Shown: positions 35,768 to 45,400, counted from the stretch's first letter. The stretch is 64,000 bases of DNA from Solimonas marina (GCF_012241385.1 NZ_JAAVXB010000002.1:372001-436000), one strand, 5' to 3'. Translations and numbers: made by a program. Notes: generated by a model from the sequence alone, not told the origin.

Positions 35768-36778
35768 ATGGCTGAGGTGGCCGCAGCGGCCAGCGGCACC
35801 GAGCGGGCCGCGATTCTGTTGCTGTCGCTCGGCGAGGCCGAGGCGGCAGAGGTGCTCAAGCACATGAGTGCCAAGGACGTGCAGAAAGTCGGCGCGGCGA
35901 TGGCGTCGCTGTCCAACGTCACGCGTGAACACGCGACCGATGTCATGGATCGCTTCGTGCTCGAACTCGATGAGCAGACCTCGCTCGGCGTCGGTGCGGA
36001 CGATTACGTGCGCCGCGTGCTGGTCAACGCGCTCGGTGCCGACAAGGCTTCGGGCCTGATCGATCGCATCCTGCTCGGCCGCAACAGCAAGGGCCTGGAA
36101 GCGCTGAAGTGGATGGAGACGCGCGCGGTCGCCGACCTGGTGCGCAACGAGCATCCGCAGATCGTTGCCATCGTGCTCGCCTATCTCGATCCGGATCAGG
36201 CGGCCGAAATCCTGCCGCTGCTGCCGGAACGCATGCGCAGCGACGTGCTGATGCGCATCGCGCGTCTCGACGGTATTCAGCCGCAGGCGCTGCGCGAACT
36301 CGACGAGATCATGGAGAAGCAGTTCTCCGGCGGCAGCAATCTCAAGTCGTCGAGCGTTGGCGGCATCAAGGTCGCTGCCAACATCCTCAATCTGATGGAC
36401 TCGACGCAGGAACAGGCGATCACCAGCAAGATCGGCGAACTCGATTCCGATCTCGGCCAGCGCATCCAGGACCTGATGTTCGTGTTCGACGATCTGTCGT
36501 CGCTCGACGATCGCAGCATGCAGGCGCTACTGCGCGAGATCGGCGGCGAAACGCTGGGCCTGGCGCTGAAAGGCGCCGACCCGCGCGTCAAGGACAAGAT
36601 CCTCAAGAACATGTCGAAGCGCGCTGCCGAGATGCTGGTCGAGGACATGGAGGCCAAGGGACCGGCCAAGCTGTCCGATGTCGAGGCCGCGCAGAAGGAA
36701 ATTCTTGCCGTGGCGCGCCGGCTCGCCGATGCGGGCACCATCGTGCTCGGCGGCAAGGGCGGTGAGGCCTTCGTCTGA
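35768..36778 (+). CDS. fliG: Flagellar motor switch protein FliG
   Basis: The 336-residue protein has armadillo-type N-terminal and middle domains. It carries the EHPQIVAIVLAYL segment (here NEHPQIVAIVLAYLDPDQAA) and the charged C-terminal torque helix region (FDDLSSLDDRSMQALLREIG). It transmits stator torque to FliF and FliM. The ATG at 35768 is preferred to the in-frame upstream ATG 27 bp earlier because it matches the family start. The stop overlaps the fliH ATG. Confidence 0.97.
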   Translation: MAEVAAAASGTERAAILLLSLGEAEAAEVLKHMSAKDVQKVGAAMASLSNVTREHATDVMDRFVLELDEQTSLGVGADDYVRRVLVNALGADKASGLIDRILLGRNSKGLEALKWMETRAVADLVRNEHPQIVAIVLAYLDPDQAAEILPLLPERMRSDVLMRIARLDGIQPQALRELDEIMEKQFSGGSNLKSSSVGGIKVAANILNLMDSTQEQAITSKIGELDSDLGQRIQDLMFVFDDLSSLDDRSMQALLREIGGETLGLALKGADPRVKDKILKNMSKRAAEMLVEDMEAKGPAKLSDVEAAQKEILAVARRLADAGTIVLGGKGGEAFV

Positions 36779-37395
36779 TGAACGCACTGGCCAACGCGAT
36801 TCCCGAGATCGAGATCCAGGCCGATCCGCAGGCGCAGCTGGCGCGTTGGCAGACCCCGGTTTTCGACGCGCCGTCCGAGAAGCCGCTGACCGCGCAGGAG
36901 CTCGAAGACATCGAGTCGGCCGCCTACGAGGAAGGCAAGCAGCGCGGCTATGCCGACGGACTGGCTGCCGGCCAGGACGAGATGACGCGACAGGCGGCGC
37001 GCCTGCGTGGCCTGATCGAACAGATCGCGCGGCCGCTGGTGTCGCTCGATGAAGAGGTCGAGCGGGCGCTGGTCGATCTGTCGTGCGCGATCGCGCGCCG
37101 CGTGCTCGACGAGGAACTGCAGGCCGATCCGCAGCGGGTGCTGGCGCTGGCGCGCACGACGCTGGCGGCGCTGCCGCCGGATCTGCGCGACGTGCGCCTG
37201 TATCTGCATCCGGAGGACGCCAAGCTGGCCCGGGCATCGCTGTTGCCGCCGCCGGAAGTCGAGCGCTTCCGCATCCTCGACGATGTCTCGCTGGCCGCCG
37301 GCGATTGCCGCGTGCAGACCGAGTCGACCTTCCTCGACGCGCGTCTCGACACGCGCATCGCACTGGCCGCCGACGCCTTGAACGCCGCCTCATGA
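36778..37395 (+). CDS. fliH: Flagellar export ATPase regulator FliH
   Basis: The 205-residue protein has the FliH layout: a poorly conserved N-terminus, the glycine-containing helical stretch [21 protein letters not shown] (GxxxG-type repeats) and the stator-like C-terminal domain [22 protein letters not shown]. It binds and regulates the FliI ATPase in the cytoplasm. It is coupled to fliG (TGATG) and fliI (ATGA). Confidence 0.92.
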   Translation: MNALANAIPEIEIQADPQAQLARWQTPVFDAPSEKPLTAQELEDIESAAYEEGKQRGYADGLAAGQDEMTRQAARLRGLIEQIARPLVSLDEEVERALVDLSCAIARRVLDEELQADPQRVLALARTTLAALPPDLRDVRLYLHPEDAKLARASLLPPPEVERFRILDDVSLAAGDCRVQTESTFLDARLDTRIALAADALNAAS

Positions 37396-38756
37396 ACACC
37401 ACGACCAACGAGTGGCGCCATGCCAGCGCACAGCGCCTGACCGACCATTTGCTGCGTCAGCGCCACGCCGCCGAGCGCGTCAGCAATTTGCGTCCCGAAG
37501 GACGCCTGCAGCGCGTGGTCGGCCTGACGCTGGAAATGGTCGGTTGCCGCTTGCCGATCGGCGCGCGGGTCAAGGTCGACAGTGCCGACGGGCAGGGCGT
37601 CGACGCCGAAGTCGTCGGCTTCGCCGGCGAGCGCACGTATCTGATGCCCACCGGCGAGATGCGCGGCTTGATGCCGCAGGCACGCGTGCATCCGCTCGGC
37701 GACGGTGCCGGCATTCCGGTCGGCGATGCGCTGCTCGGCCGCGTGCTCGACGCCGAAGGCCAGCCGATCGATGATCTCGGCCGTCTGAAGACCGATCATC
37801 ACGCCCGGCTCGATGCCACACCCATCAACCCGCTGGCGCGCGCGCCGGTCGAGCAACCGCTCGACGTCGGCGTGCGTGCGATCAATTCGCTGCTGACGGT
37901 CGGACGCGGCCAGCGCCTCGGCCTGTTCGCCGGTACCGGCGTCGGCAAGTCGACGCTGCTCGGCATGATGACGCGCTTCACGCAGGCCGATGTGGTGGTG
38001 GTGGGCCTGATCGGCGAGCGCGGTCGCGAAGTGCGCGAGTTCCTCGACAAGAGCCTCGGCGCCGAAGGCCGGCGCCGCTCGGTGGTGGTCGCCACGCCGG
38101 CCGACCGCTCGCCGCTGCTGCGTCTGCGCGCTGCCTATACGGCGACGGCGATCGCCGAGCATTTCCGCGATCAGGGTCGTCATGTGTTGCTGCTGATGGA
38201 TTCGCTGACGCGCTTCGCGCAGGCCAGCCGCGAAATCGGCCTGGCGATCGGCGAGCCGCCGACCACGCGTGGCTATCCGCCGTCGGTGTTCGCGCGCTTG
38301 CCGGGCCTGGTCGAACGTGCCGGCAATGGCCGCGACGGCGAAGGTTCGATCACCGCGTTCTACACGGTACTGACCGAGGGCGACGATCTGCAGGATCCGA
38401 TCGCCGATGCCGCGCGCGGCATTCTCGACGGCCACATCGTGTTGTCGCGCGCGATCGCCGATGCCGGCCTGTACCCGTCCATCGACATCGAAGCGTCGAT
38501 CTCGCGCGTCATGCAGGACGTCGTCACGCCGGAACAGCTGCTGCATGCGCGCACCCTGCGCGCGCTGTTCGCCGCGTATCAGCGCAACCGCGACCTCATC
38601 AATATCGGCGCCTATCAGCGCGGTGCCGACCCGAAAGTCGATGCCGCGCTCGAGCGCTGGCCGCGCATCGAGGAATTTCTCAAGCAAGCGGTCAACGCGG
38701 CCGCGAGCTTCACCGACAGCCAGCGCCAGCTCGCCGAGCTGCTCGGTGCCAAATAA
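37392..38756 (+). CDS. fliI: Flagellum-specific ATPase FliI
   Basis: The 454-residue F1-beta-like ATPase powers the flagellar type III export apparatus. Walker A is [17 protein letters not shown], and [35 protein letters not shown] and [20 protein letters not shown] follow. The true start is ATG 37392, which overlaps the fliH stop; open frame further upstream is shadow of fliH. Confidence 0.97.
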   Translation: MNTTTNEWRHASAQRLTDHLLRQRHAAERVSNLRPEGRLQRVVGLTLEMVGCRLPIGARVKVDSADGQGVDAEVVGFAGERTYLMPTGEMRGLMPQARVHPLGDGAGIPVGDALLGRVLDAEGQPIDDLGRLKTDHHARLDATPINPLARAPVEQPLDVGVRAINSLLTVGRGQRLGLFAGTGVGKSTLLGMMTRFTQADVVVVGLIGERGREVREFLDKSLGAEGRRRSVVVATPADRSPLLRLRAAYTATAIAEHFRDQGRHVLLLMDSLTRFAQASREIGLAIGEPPTTRGYPPSVFARLPGLVERAGNGRDGEGSITAFYTVLTEGDDLQDPIADAARGILDGHIVLSRAIADAGLYPSIDIEASISRVMQDVVTPEQLLHARTLRALFAAYQRNRDLINIGAYQRGADPKVDAALERWPRIEEFLKQAVNAAASFTDSQRQLAELLGAK

Positions 38757-38789
38757 CACGCGCTTGAATCACCGGACGGAGATCGAACA

Positions 38790-39230
38790 ATGGCGCAACC
38801 CAAGGCTTCTGATCGCATGCAGCCCCTGCAGACACTGGCCGACGTGCGCCGCGACAAGGCCGCCCGCCAGCTGGTCGATGCGCAGCGCCAGCATGCCGAT
38901 CGCGAAGCGCGACTCGAAGAACTTCGGCGCTATCGTGAAGACTACGAACGGCAGAGCGCGGCGGCGACGCCGGCATTGATGCGCAATCGCCACGCCTTCC
39001 TCGACCGCCTGCGCGAAGCCGAGCGCTTTCAGCAGCAACTGGTCGAGCAGGCCGTGCGCGTGATCGACGAATGCCGTGCGCAGTGGCTGCTGCAGCAGCG
39101 CGGTTGCCGCACGGTGGCGCAGCTGACGGCTTGCTACCTGGAGCGCGAGCGCCGCGAGGAAGATCGCCGCGAGCAGCGTCAGCTCGACGAATTTGCGATG
39201 CAGCGTTATCAGCTGCGGAGCGTCGATTGA
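38790..39230 (+). CDS. fliJ: Flagellar export protein FliJ
   Basis: The 146-residue, highly charged, all-helical protein is predicted to be coiled coil throughout (RRDKAARQLVDAQRQHADREARLEELRRYREDYERQ, broken into heptads). It is the expected gene between fliI and fliK. It acts as the central stalk-like chaperone escort of the FliI ring. Its stop overlaps a TTG that begins fliK. Confidence 0.9.
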   Translation: MAQPKASDRMQPLQTLADVRRDKAARQLVDAQRQHADREARLEELRRYREDYERQSAAATPALMRNRHAFLDRLREAERFQQQLVEQAVRVIDECRAQWLLQQRGCRTVAQLTACYLERERREEDRREQRQLDEFAMQRYQLRSVD

Positions 39231-40492
39231 ACGCAGCGCTGGCGGTGGCGGCGCGATCGGGTGCGGACTCGGCGCCGGTCGCCCGGCAGCAGGCAAGTGC
39301 TGGCCGTGGCGGCGATTTCGCGTCGCTATTGGGTGCATCGTCGGCGTCGACGGCAGCGGCCCCCGCGGTTGCCGACCGACCATCGTCGAATGTCGCGGTG
39401 CAGGCCAACACCGCGCCGCCAGCCCAGACCGCAGACCCGCAGCCCGGTGCATCCTGCGCGGCGGCCGATGGCACTCGCTCCTCTGCCGCGGCGGCGGCCG
39501 ACCATCAGCACGTCGCCGACCCTCGCGCCCCGGCAAGCGACAGCGTGAACGAGGCTTCGGCAACGCTTGGCGGCAGTCCCGTGGACGCTGAGGCCCCCGC
39601 GGCCAACGATGCGCATGATGTCGACACCCAGGACGATGTCGGCACGGCGGATCAGGACGCCGACGCGCCGGGCTGGCTGCAGTCGCTGCGGCAGAGCCTG
39701 AGTCTGTTGTTCGGTGCAGCGCCCGCGGCGCCGGCCGAGGATGTGCCCGAATCGGCGGCCACCACCGCGCCGCCGATCGCGCCGCATCCGGCATCCGCGA
39801 CCGCGCCTGGCGCCGTCGCCGCGGTGGTGCCGGACGCCGACGGAATCACGGCGCTGGGCGATCTGGACCCGGCCGGCGCGGATAAGGCGCAGCCTGACGC
39901 GGCGCCGTTCGTCGATCGCCAACGACCGGTGGGCGACGCGCGTTTCGATGCAATGCTGTCGGCTTTGCAGTCGCACGATGCCGGCGCGAGCGCGCATGGC
40001 ATTGCCAGCGCCGCCGTGGCGCCGGCATCGGCGACGCCGAACGCGGGGAGTACGACGCCACCAGTGCACACGCCGCCGATGACCTTGCCGCCCGAGCATT
40101 CGCAGTTCGTCGAAAGTCTGGGCGAGCGCATCGTCTGGGCCGCCGACGGTGCGGCCAATGGCGAGCTGAGCCAGGCGACGATCGAACTGCATCCGGCCGA
40201 ACTCGGTTGCCTGCGCATCCAGGTGCAAATGCGTGGTGATACCGCCCATGTTGCGTTCAGTGCCGACAATCCGGCGACGCGCGCATTGCTCAGCGATGCA
40301 CTGCCTCAGCTGCGCGAGATGATGAGTGCCCAGGGTGTGCAGTTGCTGCGCGCGCAGGTCGATGCGCGATCGGTCCCGAACGGGCGTCAGGCGGCGACCA
40401 GCGGTAGCGTCGCGGTGGCCGAATCCGATTCCACTAGCGCGGCGTCGCGGCGTCGTGTGACGCGCGTCAAGCTCGTCGACGCCTACGTCTGA
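39227..40492 (+). CDS. fliK: Flagellar hook-length control protein FliK
   Basis: The 421-residue protein has a long Ala/Pro/Asp-rich low-complexity N-terminal part (about residues 1-280) that acts as the ruler. The C-terminal substrate-specificity switch domain shows TIELHPAELGCLRIQVQM, VAFSADNPATRALLSDALPQLR and MMSAQGVQLL. The start is uncertain. TTG 39227 overlaps the fliJ stop, as expected for coupling, and GTG 39242 is the alternative; no ATG fits. A 135-bp gap with a sigma-54 promoter follows. Confidence 0.85.
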   Translation: MNAALAVAARSGADSAPVARQQASAGRGGDFASLLGASSASTAAAPAVADRPSSNVAVQANTAPPAQTADPQPGASCAAADGTRSSAAAAADHQHVADPRAPASDSVNEASATLGGSPVDAEAPAANDAHDVDTQDDVGTADQDADAPGWLQSLRQSLSLLFGAAPAAPAEDVPESAATTAPPIAPHPASATAPGAVAAVVPDADGITALGDLDPAGADKAQPDAAPFVDRQRPVGDARFDAMLSALQSHDAGASAHGIASAAVAPASATPNAGSTTPPVHTPPMTLPPEHSQFVESLGERIVWAADGAANGELSQATIELHPAELGCLRIQVQMRGDTAHVAFSADNPATRALLSDALPQLREMMSAQGVQLLRAQVDARSVPNGRQAATSGSVAVAESDSTSAASRRRVTRVKLVDAYV

Positions 40493-40576
40493 ATTCCGTC
40501 ACGGCCGTTTCGTTGAAATCGACAAACCGCGCGCCGGATTTTTGTCGCGCCTACGGTGTTCGCGGCGGCTGACGGC

Positions 40577-40592
40577 TGGAACAGGGCTTGCT
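40577..40592 (+). promoter_or_regulatory. Sigma-54 promoter of fliL
   Basis: TGGAACAGGGCTTGCT has TGG at 40577, GG and GC separated by exactly 10 bases, and TTGCT at -12. It matches most positions of the TGGCACG-N4-TTGCW consensus. It ends 35 bp before the fliL ATG, nearly the same spacing as the fliE site. Confidence 0.7.
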
Positions 40593-40627
40593 CGGAGTGC
40601 TCGTCCATTCACGAGCCGCGAGACATC

Positions 40628-41158
40628 ATGGCCAGCGCCGCCGCCACCGACGAATCCAACACCGAAGCCAAGGGCAAGAAGTCCGGCTTCCCGCTGATCC
40701 CGATCCTGATCGCCGTCATCGTGTCGACCGGTGCCAGCGCCGGCATCAGCTTCTTCCTGATGCGCCAGGCGATCAGCGGCGCCGAGCATTCGGCCGAGGG
40801 CGGCGACGCACACGGCGAAGAAGCCAAGGCCGAGGCCAAGGCGCCGCCGAACTATGTGTCGCTGGATCCGGCTTTCGTCGTCAACCTCGAAGCAGATCAG
40901 ATGCGCTTCCTGCAGGTGCAGGTGCAATTGATGACGCGCGACCCGAAAGCCGCCGAAACGCTCAAGCTCTACGAGCCGCGCATTCGCAACGCGCTGATGC
41001 TGATCTTCTCTCAGCAGCAGCCCAGCGACATCGCCACGCGCGAAGGCAAGGAAAAGCTGCAGGCCAGCGTGCTCAGCGAGGTGCAGAAGATTCTCACCGA
41101 CGAAACCGGCAAGCCGCTCGTCGAGGCTGTCTACTTCACCAGCTTCGTCATGCAATGA
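40628..41158 (+). CDS. fliL: Flagellar basal body-associated protein FliL
   Basis: The 176-residue protein has a single N-terminal membrane helix (PLIPILIAVIVSTGASAGISFFL) and a periplasmic SPFH-like domain (NYVSLDPAFVVNLEADQMRFLQVQVQLMTRD). It supports stator function near the motor. ATG 40628 fits the family N-terminus; an in-frame ATG 24 codons upstream is rejected because it precedes the sigma-54 start site. The stop overlaps the fliM ATG. Confidence 0.94.
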   Translation: MASAAATDESNTEAKGKKSGFPLIPILIAVIVSTGASAGISFFLMRQAISGAEHSAEGGDAHGEEAKAEAKAPPNYVSLDPAFVVNLEADQMRFLQVQVQLMTRDPKAAETLKLYEPRIRNALMLIFSQQQPSDIATREGKEKLQASVLSEVQKILTDETGKPLVEAVYFTSFVMQ

Positions 41159-42156
41159 GCAACGATCTGCTGTCACAGGACGAAATCGACGCGCTGCTGC
41201 ACGGCGTCGACTCCGGCAAGGTCGATACCACGCCGCCGCCGGCGGCGCCGGGTGAGGCGCGGCCGTTCGATTTTGCGACGCAGGAGCGCATCGTCCGCGG
41301 TCGGATGCCGACGCTGGAGATGGTCAACGAGCGTTTCGCGCGCCTGTTCCGGATTTCGCTGTTCAACATGTTGCGGCGCTCGCCGGAGCTGACCGTCGTC
41401 GGTATCGAGACGATGAAGTTCTCCGAGTACACGCATTCGCTGTTCGTGCCGACCAGCCTCAACCTGATTCGCGTCAAGCCGCTGCGCGGTACCGCGCTGT
41501 GCATCTTCGAGCCGCGCCTAGTGTTCACGGTGGTCGACAATTTCTTCGGTGGCGACGGCCGTCTGCCGACCAAGATCGAAGGTCGTGAATTCACGCCGAC
41601 CGAAATGCGTGTGATCCAGCTGTTGCTGCGCCAGGTCTTTCACGATCTTCAGGAAGCCTGGAGTCCGGTGCTCGGCCTCGAGTTCGACTATCTCAGCAGC
41701 GAGGTCAATCCGCACTTCGCCAACATCGTCTCGCCGAGCGAGATCGTCGTTGCCTGCAAGTTCAAGATCGAACTTGAAGGCGGCGGTGGTCATCTGCATC
41801 TGACGATGCCGTATTCGATGCTCGAACCGATTCGCGATCTGCTCGACGCCGGCATCCAGTCCGATCGCGGCGACAAGGACGAGCGCTGGCCGATCACGCT
41901 GCGCGAGCAACTGCGCGACACCGAAGTCGAAGCCAGCTGCGAACTGCTGCGCACGACGATGAGCCTGCGTCAGCTGATGCAGCTCAAGGCCGGCGACGTC
42001 ATTCCGGTGACCTTGCCGCGCACGCTCGACCTATGCGTCGAAGACATGCCGCTGTTCCGCGGCAGCTTCGGCATCGCCAACGGCCATAACGCCGTCCGTA
42101 TTCAAGAAATCATCCGCCGTCCGCAGACGCCGGCGACTGCCCGGGAGATCGTATGA
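41155..42156 (+). CDS. fliM: Flagellar motor switch protein FliM
   Basis: The 333-residue protein starts with the CheY-P binding peptide MSNDLLSQDEIDALLHGV. The CheC-like middle domain (FARLFRISLFNMLRRSPELTV and VVDNFFGGDGRLPTKIEGREFTPTE) and the SpoA C-terminal domain follow. It forms the C-ring with FliG and FliN. It is coupled to fliL and fliN by overlapping codons. Confidence 0.97.
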   Translation: MSNDLLSQDEIDALLHGVDSGKVDTTPPPAAPGEARPFDFATQERIVRGRMPTLEMVNERFARLFRISLFNMLRRSPELTVVGIETMKFSEYTHSLFVPTSLNLIRVKPLRGTALCIFEPRLVFTVVDNFFGGDGRLPTKIEGREFTPTEMRVIQLLLRQVFHDLQEAWSPVLGLEFDYLSSEVNPHFANIVSPSEIVVACKFKIELEGGGGHLHLTMPYSMLEPIRDLLDAGIQSDRGDKDERWPITLREQLRDTEVEASCELLRTTMSLRQLMQLKAGDVIPVTLPRTLDLCVEDMPLFRGSFGIANGHNAVRIQEIIRRPQTPATAREIV

Positions 42157-42518
42157 ACACCACCGCTGACAATCTGACCAGCAAGAGCGAAAACAAGGGC
42201 GAGGCCACGCGCGCCACGTTCCAGACGCTCGAAGACAATCCGGCGGCCGGCGGCGGTGACGTCAATCTCGACGTGATTCTCGATGTGCCGGTGACGCTGT
42301 CGATGGAAGTCGGCCGCTCGCGCATTGCCATCCGCAATCTGCTGCAGCTCAATCAGGGTTCGGTCGTCGAACTCGAACGTGCTGCCGGCGAGCCGCTGGA
42401 CGTCTACGCCAACGGCACCTTGATCGCGCATGGTGAAGTCGTCGTCGTCAACGAAAAGTTCGGCATCCGCCTGACCGATGTGGTCAGCCCGGCCGAACGC
42501 ATTCGCAAGCTGAAGTAA
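42153..42518 (+). CDS. fliN: Flagellar motor switch protein FliN
   Basis: The 121-residue protein is a SpoA domain: VILDVPVTLSMEVGRSRIAIRNLLQLNQGSVVELER, read in parts, then LDVYANGTLIAHGEVVVVNEKFGIRLTDVVSP. It completes the C-ring. The ATG overlaps the fliM stop. Confidence 0.97.
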   Translation: MNTTADNLTSKSENKGEATRATFQTLEDNPAAGGGDVNLDVILDVPVTLSMEVGRSRIAIRNLLQLNQGSVVELERAAGEPLDVYANGTLIAHGEVVVVNEKFGIRLTDVVSPAERIRKLK

Positions 42519-42523
42519 GTCCG

Positions 42524-42976
42524 GTGGCGAATCTTCCGATGGCCGTGGTGGGCGAGACGACCAGCAGCGTGTCGACGCCGTTGCCGCACGGCCCGTCGCC
42601 GACCGCCGGTATCGCCAGCACGCTTGGCAGTCTGGCGGTGGTGATCGGCCTGATTCTGGCACTGGCATGGCTGGCGCGACGCCTGCAGACGTTGCGCGGC
42701 GCGCGCGGCGGTCTGTTGCAGGTCACCGGTGGGGTCGCCGTCGGTAACAAGGAGCGCGTCGTCATCGTGCAGATTGCTGGCGAGCACTTCCTGGTCGGTG
42801 TCGCTCCGGGCCAAGTGTCGCTGCTGCATCGCTTCGAAGGCGCTCCGGGTGGCGTGACGCTGCCGGCCGAGGCTGATCTGCGCGCCGCCGCCGATCGGAT
42901 GGCGCCAGCGCCTGGCGTCGGAGGTCCGTTCGCGGACCGGTTGCGCGAACTGCTCGGCGCCCGCCGCGCCGCCTGA
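42524..42976 (+). CDS. fliO: Flagellar biosynthesis protein FliO
   Basis: The 150-residue protein has one transmembrane helix (IASTLGSLAVVIGLILALAWLARRL) and a short cytoplasmic domain with GGVAVGNKERVVIVQIAGEHFLVGVAPGQVSLLHRF, the FliO signature region read in parts. It helps FliP oligomerise in the export gate. The start is GTG at 42524, five bases after the fliN stop. Confidence 0.92.
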   Translation: MANLPMAVVGETTSSVSTPLPHGPSPTAGIASTLGSLAVVIGLILALAWLARRLQTLRGARGGLLQVTGGVAVGNKERVVIVQIAGEHFLVGVAPGQVSLLHRFEGAPGGVTLPAEADLRAAADRMAPAPGVGGPFADRLRELLGARRAA

Positions 42977-42986
42977 GGTCGACACG

Positions 42987-43736
42987 ATGCTTCGTCTTTT
43001 CGCCTGGCTCGCGGTTGCCGCCATCGTGCTGATGCCGCAGTTCGCGTCGGCCGCCGGCTTGCCCGGCGTCACCGCCACGCCGGCGGCGGGCGGCGGCACG
43101 CAGTACAGCCTCAGCGTGCAGGTCCTGCTGCTGATGACGCTGCTGACAGTGCTGCCGGCGTTGATGCTGTGCATGACCGCCTTCACGCGCATCGTCGTCG
43201 TGCTCGGCCTGCTGCGGCAGGCGCTCGGCACCAACCAGACGCCGAGCAATCAGATTCTGGTCGGTCTGGCGCTGCTGCTGAGTTTTTTCGTCATGGCGCC
43301 GGTGCTGCAGAAGGTCTACGACGAAGGGGCCAAGCCGTACATGGACGGCAAGATGGAATTCGAGCCGGCGTTGGCCGCCGGTGCCAAGCCGCTGCGCGGC
43401 TTCATGCTCGCGCAAGTGCGCGACACCGACTTGATGACCTTTGCCAAGATCGCCGGTCAGGACGCCTACCAGACGCCGGACGACATTCCGTTTCCGGTGC
43501 TGGCGGCGGCGTTCGTGACCTCCGAGCTGACCACTGCGTTCCAGATCGGCTTTTTGCTGTTCATTCCGTTCGTGATCATCGACCTGGTCGTGTCCAGCGT
43601 GCTGATGAGCATGGGCATGATGATGCTGTCGCCAATGCTGGTGTCGTTGCCGTTCAAGCTGATGTTGTTCGTGCTGGTCGACGGCTGGTCGCTGGTGATG
43701 GGCATGCTCGCCGCGTCGTTCCACGCCGCGGCCTGA
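42987..43736 (+). CDS. fliP: Flagellar export gate protein FliP
   Basis: The 249-residue protein has a cleavable signal peptide (MLRLFAWLAVAAIVLMPQFASA) and four conserved membrane helices. The FliP landmarks are MTAFTRIVVVLGLLRQALGT, PFPVLAAAFVTSELTTAFQIGFL and PFVIIDLVVSSVLMSMGMMM. It forms the core of the type III export gate with FliQ and FliR. Confidence 0.97.
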   Translation: MLRLFAWLAVAAIVLMPQFASAAGLPGVTATPAAGGGTQYSLSVQVLLLMTLLTVLPALMLCMTAFTRIVVVLGLLRQALGTNQTPSNQILVGLALLLSFFVMAPVLQKVYDEGAKPYMDGKMEFEPALAAGAKPLRGFMLAQVRDTDLMTFAKIAGQDAYQTPDDIPFPVLAAAFVTSELTTAFQIGFLLFIPFVIIDLVVSSVLMSMGMMMLSPMLVSLPFKLMLFVLVDGWSLVMGMLAASFHAAA

Positions 43737-43746
43737 GGCAAGCGCG

Positions 43747-44016
43747 ATGACGCCCGAAACGGTCATGACCACCGCCCGCGAAGCCCTGTGGCTGACGCTG
43801 CAACTGGCGACGCCGTTGCTGCTCGTTGCGCTCGCGGTCGGCGTCGTCGTCGGCATCGTGCAGGCGGCGACGCAGATCAACGAAATGACGCTGAGCTTCA
43901 TTCCCAAGCTGTTGGCGATCGCGGCGGTGATCGTCGCGCTCGGTCCGTGGATGCTGCACGCGCTGGTCGAATACACGCGGCATCTGATCGAATCCATCCC
44001 GGTGATGCTCAACTGA
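43747..44016 (+). CDS. fliQ: Flagellar export gate protein FliQ
   Basis: The 89-residue, two-helix membrane protein begins MTPETVMTTAREALWLTL and contains GIVQAATQINEMTLSFIPKLL, as in FliQ. It is an export-gate component. It lies 10 bp after fliP, and fliR follows after 24 bp. Confidence 0.96.
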   Translation: MTPETVMTTAREALWLTLQLATPLLLVALAVGVVVGIVQAATQINEMTLSFIPKLLAIAAVIVALGPWMLHALVEYTRHLIESIPVMLN

Positions 44017-44040
44017 GCCGGCGCGCCGCGACTCGACGCC

Positions 44041-44820
44041 GTGACCATCACCGACGCACAACTGATCGCCTGGCTCCAGCAATTCATCTGGCCCTTGGCG
44101 CGGATCAGCTCGGCACTGATGATTGCCCCGGTACTCGGCTCCGGGCGCATCACCGCGCGAGTGCGCATGGCGCTGGCACTGCTGCTGACCCTGGTCATCG
44201 CGCCGCTGTTGCCGGCGCCGCCGGTCGCGCAGCTGTTCAGCTCGATCTGGTGGGGCACGCTGCTGCGCGAGATCGCGATCGGCCTGCTGATCGGCTTCAC
44301 GCTGCAGATCATCTTCGAGGCGGTGACACTCGGCGGTGAGCTGATTTCGGCCAGCGCCAGCCTGTCGTTTGCAACGCTTGCCGATCCGCTGCGCGGCGTG
44401 TCGACGCCGGTCATCGGTCAGTTCCTGATGCTGGTCGCGACGCTGCTGTTTCTCGCGCTCGGCGGCCATCTGCAATTCATCGAATGGCTGGCGCGTTCGT
44501 TCACTGACCTGCCGGTCGGTGGCGCGACGCTCGGCATGGATCGCATCGGCAGCTTGCTGACGTTCAGCGGCACGCTGTTCGCCGGTGGTCTGATGCTGGC
44601 GCTGCCGGTACTGGTCGCGCTGCTGACGATCAATCTCGCGCTCGGTGTCATCAGCCGCTCGGCGCCGTCGTTGAACCTGTTCGCGGTCGGGTTTCCGCTG
44701 TCCTTGATCGTCTGTCTGGTGCTGCTGTATCTGGCGATGCCGTCGATGATCGGCAAGATGGGCTTGTTGTTTGATGAGGGGTGGCGGGCGGTGGGGGCGT
44801 TGGTGGGGAGGGCGTCGTGA
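44041..44820 (+). CDS. fliR: Flagellar export gate protein FliR
   Basis: The 259-residue polytopic protein has about six hydrophobic segments and the FliR landmarks APVLGSGRITARVRMALAL, EIAIGLLIGFTLQIIFEAV and MGLLFDEGWRAVG near the end. It starts with GTG at 44041. Normally flhB follows closely; here a 707-bp gene-free stretch containing an inverted-repeat element intervenes. Confidence 0.95.
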   Translation: MTITDAQLIAWLQQFIWPLARISSALMIAPVLGSGRITARVRMALALLLTLVIAPLLPAPPVAQLFSSIWWGTLLREIAIGLLIGFTLQIIFEAVTLGGELISASASLSFATLADPLRGVSTPVIGQFLMLVATLLFLALGGHLQFIEWLARSFTDLPVGGATLGMDRIGSLLTFSGTLFAGGLMLALPVLVALLTINLALGVISRSAPSLNLFAVGFPLSLIVCLVLLYLAMPSMIGKMGLLFDEGWRAVGALVGRAS

Positions 44821-44924
44821 CGACGAGCGGGTGGCCTCTTGTTTTGCTCGCTTCGAGGTCTGATCTGGCCTTGCCTTTCGCCTTGCGAGGCGACTTGCGA
44901 AAGCTCCCCCGCAGGTCGCTTCCG

Positions 44925-45393
44925 CTCTTTGCTTGTCCAAAGAAAAGTAAGCAAAAGAAACGACACCCCTGGGGCCGCACCCGCTGCGCGGGCGGGCCTG
45001 CGCTGCTCACGTGCTCGGGACCGTCGCCGACGCGACATCCCTGTCGCGACGACGACTTGGCCGGCCGTCCTGGCCGGCCATTCCCTGCGCTCGCTGCGCT
45101 GCTCGGTGCGGCCCAAGGGGATCCCGGTACAGCGAAAAGCCACAGCAAAAGCGGGGATGCTGCACTGAGTCGCTGGGCGCTGTTGCTTTTGATGTTGCCC
45201 CCCCTAGGAGGAGCCGGTCGTTTGGTTGCGCACAGCGGCTCTCCCGGCAAGGGACGGCCGGGCGAGCGACGTCGCGATAGGATGTCGCGTCAGCGCGTGC
45301 CCCGAGCACGGCCAAACCACTGGAAACCGGCGCAGCCGGCGCTGACTCGGGGAGTGCCTTCTCTTGCCTACTTCTCTTTGCACAAGCAAAGAG
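44925..45393. repeat. 469-bp inverted-repeat element between fliR and flhB
   Basis: The ends form imperfect 33-bp terminal inverted repeats: 44925-44957 and the complement of 45361-45393, with 29 of 33 positions matching. Inner segments also match in inverse (GACGCGACATCC near 45046 and the complement of GGATGTCGCGTC near 45283). Pairing continues toward the middle (CAGCAAAAG versus its inverse), so the whole element is an imperfect long palindrome. No transposase is present, and no target-site duplication was identified with confidence. The flanks 44821-44924 and 45401-45527 hold no recognisable gene. Open frames inside lack a family resemblance and a ribosome site. Similar end sequences occur between genes in xanthomonads (recollection, not searched). 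Confidence 0.65.
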
Positions 45394-45400
45394 AAGTAGG
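45367..45400. repeat. Perfect 15-bp hairpin at the right end of the element
   Basis: CCTACTTCTCTTTGC (45367-45381) pairs exactly with 45386-45400 around the loop ACAA. It lies about 130 bp before the flhB start and could pause RNA polymerase, though no T-run follows. Confidence 0.6.
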
